A stretch of DNA of 64,000 bases from Rhipicephalus microplus (Eukaryota; Arthropoda; Arachnida; Ixodida; Ixodidae), in NCBI RefSeq assembly GCF_043290135.1, contig NC_134710.1, positions 9,659,821 through 9,723,820 on the forward strand. The letters run 5' to 3'. Positions within the stretch are counted from its first letter, which is position 1, and the number at the start of each line of letters is the position of its first letter. The notes under the pieces were generated by a model, which saw nothing but the letters and a program-made list of their open reading frames with translations, was not told the origin of the DNA and ran no database searches. Positions 44,630-57,649 of the stretch are shown one piece after another. The position numbers and the translations under genes are program-made.

Positions 44630-47600
44630 AACGCATGTTTTTAACAAAAAAGAGTGTTTTAACAAAATAAAGTAAAACAGTTCATGCACAACCGAGGAAA
44701 CATCTAATGCCAACCCTCAAACAGAAATGTCATGGGAAAGATGAGGCACACATATACAAAAATCGAAGATTTTTGGTGACTTCCGCAACTTTAGAGAAGT
44801 GGGTGAAGTAACATTGATCACAGCCTTCGCAGCCAAAAAACACTCAAGACAACATTTTGCCTGATAAATGAAACTTCCAAGCCTATTCAGTGACAACATT
44901 CTTTAGTTCATGAGCACTGAATTAACAGAATTCTCTGCTCCCTCCCAATTTACACATAACTCATGAAGTAAAGGTCATGCCTATTGCTACTTCATGGTGG
45001 AATCAGATTGCAAGAACGTAGTCGCTACAGACGAAGGCCTGCTGACCGATAGCCACCCACAAATGTATTTTCTATATCACCACAAAATGCCATGTCAAAA
45101 AAGAGAGGCAAGTAAAGTGCAATTGATCATAGGCCAAGAACTCAGTTCATGCTTTCCACTAACAGTGAACTAATAAAGCCATGTAGGCTAAACAAAGGTA
45201 CTTAATGAAAGGGGTAGACAAGACACATGGAACGCTACTGCAAGTTATCGAGAGACCTCCCAACAATGCATAAATAAGACTCCATTATAGCACAATGAAC
45301 CACATAAAAAATGAAAAAGGTATTGTCTACTAGATATTGACTGTTCAGTCATTTCAACATTCAGATCTCGAGTGCCTAGGTGTGGCACAGAGGCATAGAA
45401 ACTTGAGACATTAGGTAAGTAAGGATGTCGTGGCACTGGAGCAGAAGCAGTTCAAGTTCTCTGTTCACCAACAGAATAAGGCTGTCCTCACCATGCAGGA
45501 AGAAATCGATGGCTCCAGCTATGTGCCTTCACACTAATTACTCAATGCTGCAAGGAGTTCTATCACCTGAAAATGCGGCCATTCAGTCTTCTATTGACCA
45601 AAAATAATGCCACCGTACCAACTCAACGATTGGACAAACAGAACTTTGTGTGACCGAGTTCGAGATTCACTGAAAAGGATGTGCTGTGAAGCATTAAAAG
45701 TCAAAAAACACTGAGGGAATGGTTCGTCTCATACTATTTGCTGCTGTGCAAAACACTGAATTTATGTTTTCATTCTATTGTAAGCTCTATTTCTGTACAA
45801 GATGCAAATAAACCAAACTTTCGCACACGCCCACAACATCTCTTGCGAACTCCTACATATAATGGCGAGATATGTCCCAGAGCCTGTGGCGCTGAAGTCT
45901 TCGTACCATGTCAACAGTCACGGCAAGTCTTTAAGGAGAAACATGCCCAGACGTACAGCCCAAGACAAAACTGTACAACCATGAAATAGCCAACTACTCT
46001 ACACATCGTTAACATCACATCAAAGACAGCACCAGACATACTGAGTCTGTGAGCAATTATTCAATTAAAACAATGGAAGTGTGACGTGATGCACAGTACT
46101 CAAAAACAGTCAGGATGATGCAGACCTTAACCCGGGAAAAGGAAGCCGATGCCTCAATACTTCAGTATTTCATATTGTCATAGAAGGAGCAGAAAGTTAA
46201 CACACAAGGCAAAGATTTATTAAAGTGACAACGTTAAAGAGTGTTTCGCAGAAATTTGCACGTCGGTGTCCTTGGTTGGGAGAAAAAAATCATTTGGTCC
46301 TTAACGAAAAAACTAGAAAGGTGCAAATAAACTAACATATCAAAAGCCTTCAGTTCGAGTGAAAATCACATACAGGCCATCTAGGTGGTAAGCAAGCGTT
46401 TTACCAAAGAATCATCATATTGCTTGAAAGTGCTTCGGAAAAAACTATATGATTGTCTTGTAGTGGTAAAAAATAAAAATAAGCGAACATAATGAAACTA
46501 GATTTTTACTGCTCAAAAGTGTAACTGTGAGAGTAAATTAGGGCAAAAATAACATTAGCTGATAAATTTATAAGGATAGCTTGGGCTTGGTTTGGCATAG
46601 TACATGTTGAAAACGGTAAAGACAAGGACAGAGAAGAGGCTTGACACACATCCCTTGTGGGTGCCAAGTCTGTATCCTGACTTCGCCTTATACGCTTTCA
46701 CCCTGTACCATCAATTATTGAATGCATAGAGAACCGAATCTCTGGGCAAGTTGGTTGTACATGCATAGGACTAACAGAGAATGGAAATAATAAGAACGTA
46801 GGAACGTAAAAAACACGACAAAGGGCTGTCTTGTTTATTACTCTCCTACGTTCTTTTCATGTCTGCTCTATCAGTCTTATGAATAACGCAATGACAATGC
46901 ATGCAAACCATTTCATTATTGAATGAGCAAGCAATTATAATACCAAAGTGAGCCTGAAATGTGATGCATAACCAGTCATGTTTTAAAGACTGGTTTCAGA
47001 TTAAAGATATAACAGACAGATATACTAAAACAGTATCTACATGCTTGCATGATGCCAGTCAACAACCACAACCAACCTTGTGATTGGCAGGAACTACGCA
47101 AGTGGAACCAATAGGAACCATGAGGCTAGAAAAAACTGCAGTTTCACAAAGTCCTTACTCTTGGGGAACACAAAAGGCAATAAATGCTTCGAGCAAAAGA
47201 TATAAACAGAAAATTGTGTGACCGGATATGGTAATAAAGCAAAAGCACGGCCAAACTCACCATAAATATACAGATGTGATGAGCTTTCGGACAAATGGAG
47301 GTGCTCATCCTGGTTCAAAACTGTCTTGACTACTGTTTGCAGTAGTCAAGTATCTGGTTACATCTGTGACAGATGAAAATGTGATAGAGCAGCTATTTCA
47401 GGTGCTCTGCACTTACACCTCTGTTGCGAACTCGCATCATCAAGAAAGCATTTCACGTTTTCTTTAGGACTGCGTGTAAGTAAACATCCGCCAAAAATGA
47501 AACAATCGTAATAAAAGTGCGTTAGTTTATTACTGCCAAAGCTATCATTCATGGCACGGAGAGTGAACCCCAGGCCTACAGAACACACTTTGTGCAAGCA

Positions 47601-50600
47601 AATCTAGACATCAAATTGCGCCACTATGAAAAACACACTAATACACAAGGACAATCACTCACGGCACACATAGGAGACACCAACGTGGAGAAAGCGGGCC
47701 CGCTGAACACACTGTGTAATTGGTAAGAGAACCTAAACCACAAGTTCCAGTATCGTTAAAGGGCACAGTAATCTACACACACTATCTCTCAAATCAAATA
47801 TGAAATATACAAACAAGGAGATGCGAAGCCTGCACAACACACTATGCAGCACGAAAATAACACCATACCACTGCCGTGCTCTTGCCATTTGTCTAAGGCC
47901 TGCCTTCAGCTTCACTTTGAATGTAAGGCTTTTGTCAGCTTGAACAAATGCCCCTTTTGAATGTGATCCTCGTTACCAACTCATACGTCACATCTTGATG
48001 CCTCAGTGCTTCAATGAACACCACGCGTACAACACTAATTTCTAATCATTCCCTACCGTGTTTATCACTGCTACTTTGCTGGGGCAAGAAATAACTACAC
48101 AATACATTATCATGTCAAATTAAAAAGCTCTACACGATCTCAAATTTGATACAATCTTCAGACCCACATGTTTTGCTCAGTCTTGCACAAAGGCCTTCTT
48201 CGACGGGCCCTTTTCACACCAGGTCATGAACTGTGCGCGCTTGCTTGCTCGGTAATGCCGCACTCATGGCCACTCCCATGACAAAATCATGTAGAAATTG
48301 GCGTTCTCAGTGCATCCGACAGTTGTTTTAAAGCTACTTGCATAAAAAAAACTTATGTATAGGCCTGTATTCTATACTTAGCGGGAAGGAAGTGCGATAT
48401 ACCATTGCCTATCCTTGCGCAAGGGCATCTTTGACGATTTGTAACTGCAAATAAAACAACATAACGCAACATGTTTTAATGATTGGGAAAGCTGATGTGC
48501 AGGAGAGTAAGTAGTAAAAGTATAAAAAATATCAAAAATGAGTTTTTCTAATTGTCAGAAGTTTCCCTTGTATGCTCCTTTTTTAAAGTTGGCACGAACA
48601 TATATTTTGCTTGAAAATTGTTATTAATATAAGCTTTCCCAGTCTTATAAATAGGCTAGCTGAGAAAGTAATGCACAATTTTTACCACTGTGTCATAGAC
48701 GCTTTTTGAAATAAAGGCCTGCAAACTAATACAAAAAAAAACATTTGTTGGTCAAATTTCAGAACTTTTGTTAAAAAATCTACACTACGCAGAGATACGA
48801 AATTAATTAAACTTAAGACCAAATACGCATATTTAGCTAAAGAAATTCGAGCTACATAGCTTTAATACATTTTGTGTTATTCATCACCAAAACAAAACAA
48901 CACAGCAGAACAGGTAATATTGGCACTCCACCCCTCCGTCATTAATAATTTACTCTGCTTCGAAAATTGTTTACAGCAAAATCAATTGCGCATCTCATCT
49001 CTCCACTGATGTGGCAACAATATATGAAATTTTGAAAGAAATTTAGAAGGTCGACCCACCACACTTTGTTCAATCCTATGGGGAGTCACTCTATACGTGT
49101 TTTAAGTATGCATAATGGCTGTTGAAAAGTCAGCGCTAGGGTCTTTAGAAAAATCTGCATTGAAACATTTCAAAAGCATTAGGACTATGGTAGTGTGAGA
49201 ATAACTTTAAAAAGATATCTGAAGTCAATGTTTACCCATACGCCTAGCTAGCCTTTCCAAATAATTAAAACAATTCTAAAAACCTCCGTTTTTGGCGGCG
49301 TCTTGAACTCATAGATGAATGCATATATAGGATTTTCACCTGTCACATTTCTAGTTGTGCCCACTGAAGACATATGTGCCTTCAAATCATACAAATGCAT
49401 GCACACACACATAAGCGTCAGTGAGCCTCATTGTCGTGCAGTTGGCAGGCTGTATAATTCCCATAGAAAGCCTTAAACATCTGGTCAATGCAGCTAGGCC
49501 TTCCTAACACACACAAATCACAGCACATGACTTTATTAGCAACCTTATGCACGGTGTTTTCTCAGAAAGAAAAGGTATAACGTGGCCTTCACACTTTTTT
49601 TTTGTAGTGCCAGGCATCTTAAGCTGAGGAGAAACATAAATTTATTACAAATTAAATGAAAGTTGCGGACCTAATTTGTATTTTTAGGGGAGACGAGTGG
49701 TCCAGTCAAATGGCGAAATTGAAGCACTTTTTGCCAAGAGTCTGTAGCCATGTTTTGATTTTGCAAAAACAGCCCCTGAAAATCACTAGCGAACAACAAA
49801 TTATCCAAGTTTCGTAGGCGAAACAGAAAGTCGGAATAGTTCCATGGTCTTCCTATACATCCAGAAGGAGCGAGCTCATTTTATCAACTCTATATTGACT
49901 TCGCTTTTGTTGGGCGGGTTTCGTTTGTAATTCGAGCACGTATGGAGTGTGAATGTTATATGCAGAACAGCACTGCAATTGCCGTCGCGAATATTGACGT
50001 CACTCGTCTGCTACGCTGCGCTCGTAGGATCTTCGATTTCATTGTAGCTCGTGAATTTTGTGAATTTCACTGCTATACAGTAATTAAAAAGGGCTGATTT
50101 CTCAAGAACTCAAGGCGGCTAGGGCCTATTCCCAGGAAGGTAAGCTGATTTCGTTTTGGCCCGACGACATGGTTTCGCTAGTTAAAAGGTTAATGAAAAG
50201 TGTTTGTTTAAAGACAATTGTTTTGTCGAGCGCATCTTAAAATGTCCCCCACCAAACTATCAGCAATTATGAAGGCAGCGAGCCCATGCTTCATTTCCCC
50301 CGATTTTGTTGATTGTCGGACATATTTACATTTATAGCCGATTTGCATCCATATATGACAGTATATAATGTAATAACAGCCCTTATATACTTATAAGTAC
50401 ACTCATATATGGGAGTATATAGCTTTATAGGTGCCTTAAATTCGTATAAGTACACTCATATATATATCATATATTCGTATAAGTACACTCAAACGGTTCT
50501 ATAACAGTATATAAAAACATAAATTACCATATCTGACTTTATAAGTGCCCTTATGCGGTCGTGTAAGGCATTTTAAAAACATATCTGGGCCATATCTGAT

Positions 50601-50630
50601 ATTTTCAGATAATAGCTCCATACATTTTTG
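44630..50630. other. 6-kb A+T-rich region without recognised genes
   Basis: No frame exceeds ~85 codons and none has a motif. A perfect 11-bp hairpin CTTGACTACTG/CAGTAGTCAAG with TTTG loop lies at 47325-47350. Near 50385-50500 the phrase TATAAGTACACTCA recurs three times. This could be intron or intergenic DNA. Confidence 0.5.
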
Positions 50631-50635
50631 CACAT

Positions 50636-50797
50636 AAAAACCATCATATGATTATGAGAGACAACGTGGCAGAGGGCTCCGGAAATTTCGATCACCTGCG
50701 GTTTCTTAAGGTGCACCTAAATCGAAGTTCACTCGCCTCAAACGTTTTCGCCTCCATCGAAAATGCAGCCGCCGCAGTCGAGATTCTATCCCGCGAC
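50636..50797 (-). mobile_element. Truncated Ruka-like SINE body
   Basis: The plus strand reads CCATCATATGATTATGAGAG, GAGGGCTCCGGAAATTT, then CGCCTCCATCGAAAATGCAG, the reverse of the SINE body. The tail and most of the tRNA-like head are missing or decayed. Confidence 0.8.
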
Positions 50798-50799
50798 GT

Positions 50800-52002
50800 T
50801 CGCCTTAGAAGTCTCCGCAGTAGCGGAGCTACATTTTATTTTCTAAATTGCGAGAACCTGCAGCAAGCAGAAAACACCGTAGACAGAAAGTTAGAAAACG
50901 CACAATTTGCCCTTTCCACAAACCAAACTTGACTTTTCTGGCAACAATTTCTGCCCGTTTTGTTTATTGTCGCAGTTAATTAACTAATCTTGCCAAATTG
51001 GGCAATTAGAAAGAAGCATAGCAAATTATGTAACTTTTTTTATGTACTAGTCAGTAACATACATTTAGTGGCGTCGTCTGTGTTAGTACATTTCTTTACA
51101 CTCCGGCTACAGTTAGCTACGTGGGCGCCCAAGAAAGAATGTATTGTAGAGCGCGATTTCGTCTTTTACATACCTTTATGGTTCGCCGGCTCGGTAGTGC
51201 TTCGCATGTATTTTGGTCACGTACGCAGAGGTCGTATGTCGAAGGGAAGAAATGCTTGCGCTTTACTTCGCAAATTTCCTCCTATCCGAAACCGCTTGCA
51301 GGAAATGAAACAACATCTTGTGCTCAGGCGCCATCTGTGGCGTTCTGTGACATTTGTTCTTTTCGATTTGTTATTTTAGGAGCGAGTTCGGACGTACCAT
51401 AACGAGCCTCTGTCGCTATTTGCCATTTAAAGAAAGCAGTAAACGGCAGATCGCCGAGCGAATGCATTCACCCCAACGACCGTCGAAACTTTTTCCGTCG
51501 GCAAATTTTCCGAACAGGCGCTTTGTTACCGTCTGCCATTTGGAATGCTGGCTTTTGTCGGCCTTCTCGCAATGGCGAAATGATGGGCTTTTGGCGAAAG
51601 AACCCCATGTCCCTCTCGACGTCTCTGAGCCTTCAATTCGGGAAACGCGGGAAGGTGCTTCGGCGACCATCCATTCGTGCTCTAAACGAAAGCAATATTT
51701 TATGTAAACTACGGCAATTCACGCTGAAATGTTCGAGGCTTGGTCTCTCCAAATATACGTAACAAAGCGCAATATTACGCCTGATTTTTTACCAAAGTTA
51801 ACCGCAAAAAGAGACCTTGCCTTTTTGACGTGGAGAACTCTGCGATTATCTTCGTCTATGCACTCCTGCAATGGCATGAATTGCAGACCACACGTTGGAA
51901 TTGTCTACACTCTGATTCAGTATTTACAATCATCGTAATGCAAACTATTACATTCTGTTTGGCAGCAAACAAACAATCCAAGTAAGACAGGAACTCAAGT
52001 AA
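50800..52002. other. Unassigned DNA
   Basis: Plus-strand frames of 79-129 codons (50990-51938) show no known domain. The phrase AGGCGCCATCTGTGGCG at ~51330 resembles short motifs common in tick repeats. Confidence 0.4.
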
Positions 52003-52335
52003 TAATTGTCATCATCATCATCATCAGCAGCAGCAGCAGCAGCCTAACTACGCTCACTGCAGGGCACAAGCCTTTTCCATGTACCGCCAATCAACCCAGT
52101 CCTGTGTTTTCTACTGCCACTCTATACCTGTAAACTTGTTAATCTCTTCTACCCACCTAAGTTGCGTGTCTCTCCCTTTCACGCTTTTCTTCTTTTGTTC
52201 GTTCTTCTTGATGTTAACTATAATATCCTGAACCCCTGTTTGTTCCGCAGCTCACTTTGCTCTCGTCCGGTCTTTTAAGCTTACACCTATAAGTTCCTTT
52301 CCATCGCTTGCTGCGTTGTCCTCAATTCAAGTTCA
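52003..52335 (-). pseudogene. RTE-type LINE 3' end, second copy
   Basis: Read on the minus strand, AATTGAGGACAACGCAGCAA, GCGATGGAAAGGAAC, AGGTGGGTAGAAGAGATTAA and GATTGGCGGTACATGG match the plus-strand RTE copy at 41630-41987 nucleotide for nucleotide in many places. It is shorter, lacks the GHVARR segment and has stops. The tail is (CTG)n followed by (ATG)n. Confidence 0.75.
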
Positions 52336-52339
52336 ACGC

Positions 52340-54200
52340 TGTGTTTACGGTTGGTAGGCGAAATTTCGACAGCTCTCTCGTACAATTGGGAATCAATGTT
52401 ATGCGAAGCGTTCGGATGGAGGGGGACTGTGTTGTAATTTTTTTACTGAGCGAAACATTATGAAGTGGCGATAAACATAATATGTACGGATGCACGCACA
52501 GGCATACGTTAAACCGCCCCATATGACCAGTTTTTTACAGTTGCGTTACAATGCCAGCAGAAACATTCATATTAGCAACACCAGATGCGATAAGCTAATA
52601 TGAAGCGCTTGCACTCGCGATGGTGATAGCGATGAACACTGCTACATAAATAGTGCATAATTTTTGTTGTATGGAACTACTCGAGGAGTTTAAATTCATG
52701 ATTACTACGATGCAATTGATGAAGTTGAAAATGGCTTGTGTCAATGAAGCTTTCACTTATGGCTGCATTCTGTGCAATCGATACCATGCTTTAAACCACG
52801 AGCAAATGGCGCGTTAAATCTTTTCCAGCTTGCTATGCAACTACTACGAAGTTAGTGAAGTACGCACTAGGGACAAGATGTCGCTATCGCATGCAAGGCT
52901 TAGAGGCGAAGCTTATGGGCCCCCCTATTTTTAATTTATTTCTCTCTTGCACTTGCGACGCGTCACTTCCCTGCGCAACCTTTGACCATAATTACAGAAT
53001 TATACGCGCAACTATGCTTCCGTGTGGACCATATATAGAAACTGTATATCACTTCCTCCACTGGTTGTTTCGGTTCTTCTTTTTTGCATGTCACCAGCCT
53101 GTCAACCTTCACGCACGCAGCCTGCATTGCACGAACGTGAAATCACTTGATCGTCACCCTTTTTTTCCCTCACTGCACTGCACGATTTCGCATGCTTTCA
53201 CCTTCTCAGGGCTACTAAGAGGGACCTTCTCTTGCCTGCACATCCAGGCCTTCAAGGCGGTTGTAGAATTGTTTTATGGCACTGGATTCTGAACAACCGT
53301 CTGTAGAAAGCGCCAGCCACGTCCTCGGCAAAACACGCTATTCTCCTTTCCTTCTTCCTGTTCTTAATTTAGGATTGCAGAAGTAGCGTCTTTTTTGTTT
53401 CCTCTGCCTCTCCTCCTCCTTAAAACGTCCTCGCGATGTCAGTGCGGTGGCACATGGTACCCACGTCTCCAATTTAACTGCTGATAGCGGTTGTTTCCCA
53501 AAAATGGGTTGAGCTAAAGTACTAGGAGCTAAAGTAACCCCCTAAAGTTACGAAAGGTCAGTGTCCCCCGGCAACCTGAACAACGATTGCAAACTTCACA
53601 CACAAGCGATATTTCAGGTTGAAGAGCGCTCATACAGGCACCGCTTTTGAAAATAGGTTTTTATTGGCACTACTAAAACACTTCTAGGCCTCGAATTTAT
53701 GCTAATATAATAAATTGGCACGATATGAACAAAATAGGCATATGCCTAAAAATCGGTCTTTATAGTCATAAAATTGGAGCCGCGCACTGGGCTTTCGCGC
53801 ATGATTAGTTGTAAAAATACTTTCTAATACAATAAACCGTGCTTCAAGCTTCATGATATGACAGATATCAGTCATAGAGTGTGATGTGTGGTGCGGATTT
53901 TAAGTGTGTGCCTTCGAAGTCACCAACATTATTAAAAAGGTGAGCCGCGAACGGTGTCCGAAACGATGACGACGACGTCAAAGAAATGTCAAGCACGACA
54001 CGCGTGGTGCCAGGTATCGACATGGAAGTGGCACAATAAGAATTCACCACGGCGATTCCAGAGGCCAATAGCTTGGTACCATGATACTTCAGCATCACCA
54101 ATCACTTGCCGAAGCGGCATCATAGCAAACCCCCAATGAGAAGCCGCCGAGTCGAACAGGGGAGGACCACGGCAGTAGGCCAGGGGCTCTTGGTTCGTTC
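52340..54200. other. Unassigned DNA
   Basis: The frame 52855-53292 (145 codons) and the minus frame 53868-54101 carry no domain I can identify. No repeat was recognised. Confidence 0.4.
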
Positions 54201-54230
54201 GGGCTGGCGCAGGGTGGAGGCGATTCGGCA

Positions 54231-54850
54231 GAGCTTGCAGTGACTTTTGTGGGATAATTTTAGTGTGTGCTATTGTGCACTAGCTACAGATGTTGAGCTT
54301 GCAGTTATCTTTGCGAGATAGCTTTACTATCTGTTATTTTGAACGTGCTGCAGATGTTGAGCTTGCTGTGATTTTTGTGAGATAGCTTTACTATATGCTA
54401 TTGCACACGTGATATAGATATTGAGCTTGCAGCGATTTTTGTAAGTGGCTTCACTATATGCTATTGTGCACGTGCTACAGCTTGATTGATTTGTGGGGTT
54501 TAACGTCCCAAAACCCCCATATGATTATGAGAGACGCCGTAGTGGAGGACTCCGGGAATTTTGACCACCTGGGGTTCTTTAACGTGCACCCAAATCTGAG
54601 CACACAGGCCTACGACATTTCCGCCTCCATCGGAAATGCAGCCGCCGCAGCCGGGATTTGAACCCGCGACCTGCGGGTCCGTAGCCGAGTACCTTAGCCA
54701 CTAGACCACCGCGGCGGGGCGCACGTGCTACAGCTATTGAGCTTGCAGCGGTTTTGTCAGATAGCTTTACTGTGTGCTATTGTACACGTGCTACAGATGT
54801 TGAGCTTGCAGCAATTTTCGTAAAATAGCTTTGCTATCTCACGTCGGGGG
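54231..54850. repeat. 64-bp minisatellite, left part
   Basis: Units begin GAGCTTGCAG at 54231, 54295, 54359 (GAGCTTGCTG), 54423, 54739 and 54802. Spacing is 64, 64, 64, 316 (a SINE intervenes) and 63. Each continues with TTTTGT-AGATAGCTTTACTA and CTATTGTGCACGTGCTACAG. The repeat resumes at 59236. Confidence 0.9.
54483..54720 (-). mobile_element. Ruka-like SINE inserted in minisatellite
   Basis: A complete minus-strand SINE of 238 bp with a 15-bp target duplication GCACGTGCTACAGCT at 54468-54482 and 54721-54735. A and B boxes are well kept. It is among the youngest-looking copies in the window. Confidence 0.93.
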
Positions 54851-54857
54851 ATTGAAT

Positions 54858-55014
54858 GCGGCGGCTGCATTTCCGATGCAGGCGGAAATGCTGTAGGCCC
54901 GTGTGCTCAGATTTGGGGGCACGATAAAGAACCCCAGGTGGTCAAAATTTTCGGAGTCCTCCACTACGGCGTCTCTCATAATCATATGGTGGTTTTGGGA
55001 CGTTAAACCCCACA
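54858..55014 (+). mobile_element. SINE body lacking its tRNA-like head
   Basis: It begins GCGGCGGCTGCATTTCCGAT and ends CGTTAAACCCCACA, with no A/B boxes and no tail. It lies where the minisatellite meets the Gypsy remnant, so the junction was rearranged. Confidence 0.85.
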
Positions 55015-55076
55015 TGGTTCCGATGGTATCTGAATGGTTCCGATGGTATCTGAAAATGGTTCCAATGGTATCTGAA
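55015..55076. repeat. Three short tandem copies, 20-22 bp
   Basis: TGGTTCCGATGGTATCTGAA occurs at 55015, 55035 and 55057; the last copy has one change and the second ends with two extra A residues. Confidence 0.9.
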
Positions 55077-55129
55077 TGAGCTAAAGGCGTCCTGCTGGAA
55101 GGGTTGTTGGCTTTTTGTGGAGTTGACAG

Positions 55130-55985
55130 CATTTACAAGAAGCGACCTAACAATGGACGGATCGGTATATAACAGGCTAAAAGAAGTGACGTCGAACACG
55201 GTCATAAGTTCTTGAGTCTCCTGAGTGACCAGCCATTGGGATGTCTTGTAACTGTGCGAGGACAGTCTTTCGCATATGTTGGGGTATGAACAGTAGCAGC
55301 TAAGGTCCGTCAGGATGCATGCTGTAGCGATATAATGCGCCGTATTGGAGCAGGAACATAAAGAGAAACGAAGCAGTTGTGCGACCCGTCAGCCGAAGGA
55401 TGATATCTTTCAAGTTAGGATCACGACGTTGCTCATCTCCTATGTTGCTGAAGTCTGAAAGTGCCAGCACGCAAGTAGACTCGCCATTCTCAAGAACGTC
55501 CGGTGGGTCGACTGGATGACGCGACAAGCAGTCGGCATCTTCATGGTGGTGTCCCGACTTGTAAATTACTGTGTACGAATACTCTTGTAGCCATAGAGCC
55601 CACCGGCCGAGACGTCCACTGGGATCTTTTAAGGACGACAGCCAGCATAAGGCGTGATGGTCAGTGACAAGTGTGAATGGCCATCCATACAAATATGGCC
55701 GAAATTTACCCACTGCCCAGACGAGCGCAAGGCATTCACGTTCAGTGATTGAGTAATTTTGTTCCGCTGACGATAAGAGACGGCTAGCGTATGCAATGAC
55801 GTATGCGTATGCTCACAGCCATGCTGTTTTTGTGCAAAAACTGCTCCGATTCCATGGCCACTTGCATAGGTGTGCACTTTGATTGAAGCGGACATATCAA
55901 AGTGGCCGAGAATCGGTGGCGTCGTAAGTCTTGTGGTCAGCTCACCGAAGACGCTGGCTTGTTCAGGTCCCCACAAAAAAGTCAC
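55130..55985 (-). pseudogene. Gypsy G2 RNase H and integrase N-terminus
   Basis: FLWGPEQASVFGELTTRLTT, GHFDMSASIKVHTYAS (the expected TDAS has become TYAS) and TLVTDHHALCWLSSLKDPSG, then LGRWALWLQEYSYTVIYKSG and HHEDADCLSRHPVDPPD. The integrase zinc-binding stretch starts after 55300 and ends at ~55130, so no DDE core is present. Confidence 0.8.
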
Positions 55986-57600
55986 ATCTTTCTTCAGTAG
56001 TTCCGTGAGTGGTTACGTGAGCGAAATTCCGCACAAATCTACGAAAGTGGTAGCAGAGGACCGGAAAGCTCCGAACGTCATTCGCGGAGGTCGGCAAAGG
56101 GGAATCTTTGACTGAACGGATATTCTCGGGGTCGGGACGAACCTCAGAAGAATCAACAAGGTGAACGAGGACAGTGAGTTGGCGGCAGCCGAAGTGACAT
56201 TTCGACGAGTTTAACTGAAGCCCTGCCTTGCGCAAAGCAGAAAGAATAGTCGAGAGACGCTCGAGGTGTGTTTCAAAAGTCGGTGAGAAGACAATGATGT
56301 CATCAAGGTAACACAAGCAGATTGGCCATTCAGAACTGTGAAGGAGAGCGTCCATGCTTCGTTTAAATGTATCTGGTGCATTGCATAACCCGAAAAGCAT
56401 TACTTTAAACTGAGAGAGTCCGTCGGGAGTTATGAATACTGTCTTTTCACGGTCCATGTCATCAACTGCTATCTACCAGTAGCCGGAACGGAGGTCGATG
56501 GAAGAAAAATAATTTGCTCCACTAAGGCAGTCAAGGGCGTCATCTATCCGTGGCAGGAGATACACGTCTTTTTTTGTTACCTTGTTAAGATTCCGGTAGT
56601 CAACATAGAAACGCCAACTGGTATATTTTTTTTTTTTTTGACGAGGACGACAGGCGAAGCTCAGGGGCTTGAAGAAGGCTCAATGATGTTCCGAGGAAGG
56701 ATCGCGTGGCGTTCGGTGGAGGATATTCGATAGGGCCGGCGATGTACCAGATTTGCATCGCTGGTGTTAATCCGATGCTTTATGACGGCCGTTTGGCCTA
56801 GTGGTCGGTCAGTGAGATCAAAGATGTCCTAATACGACGCAAAAAGGCCACGAAGCGCGTGCACACGCTCGGCAGGCAGATCAGATGCGATAATTTTCAT
56901 TATGCCATCTCGGGTAGTGCCGAACTCAAGACTGGGAGGTGACGGTGTATCCTCTGTTAAAGCGGAAACGTTGTAGTCACCGGCCGAAGCAAGTGTTGTT
57001 AGGCATTTTCCTCGGGGCAGTACTTGAGCACAAATTCCAAAGTTCGTAATACGGAGACGTGCCACGTTGTCCTTCATAGTGATATTCGTGTGCGGGAACG
57101 TTACATTGAACGAAGAGAGGACGGTAGCGTTATGTGACACCACATAATCTCCGTCGGCCACAGGCGGATCGGAATAGACGTCCATATACGTCACAGCTCG
57201 ACATAATAGGTGAATGTACTCGATGGAGCATAGCCTTGGTGGCGCAGGAGCAGGATGGTTAACGGCGTGTGGTAAAGAAAGTTGAACAACACAAAACAGT
57301 CATTTAGTGTGGAATGCTCCAACAAAAAATCTAATCCCAGAATGATTTCATGTGGCCAGTGGTCCAGGACGTAAAACAAAACAGCAGTATGACATTCAGC
57401 CAAAGTGATGTGGTCGGCACACATCCCAGTGACAGCTGACGTTGCTCCATCAGCTTCTCAGACTACAATGATAGGAGCAAGCGTAGGCACTTTTTTAGCC
57501 GAGCACGAAGACTAGAGTTAATTACAGATACGTGAGCGCCAGTGTCAATGAGTGCTATTGCAGGTGTGCCGTCTACATTTACGTTGATCAAGTTTTTGTG
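55963..57600 (-). pseudogene. Gypsy G2 protease and reverse transcriptase
   Basis: The aspartic protease active site AIALIDTGAHVSVINSS is readable near 57500-57560, and IILGLDFLLEHS lies at 57191-57424. After a linker, RT starts with decayed [19 protein letters not shown] sequence (~56540), and from 56457 reads DREKTVFITPDGLSQFKVML, FGLCNAPDTF, the catalytic CYLDDIIVFS and AGLQLNSSKCHFGCRQLTVL. Frameshifts at ~57425, ~57190 and ~56600 break it. Confidence 0.8.
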
Positions 57601-57649
57601 TTCGGGTACCATGCGCAGAGGAATTTCGGGTCGTGTCGTCAAGGCAGGC

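Noticed and set aside
53868..54101. Minus-strand 77-codon frame as a retroelement fragment
   Set aside because: The composition looks plausible, but I could not match any pol or gag motif.
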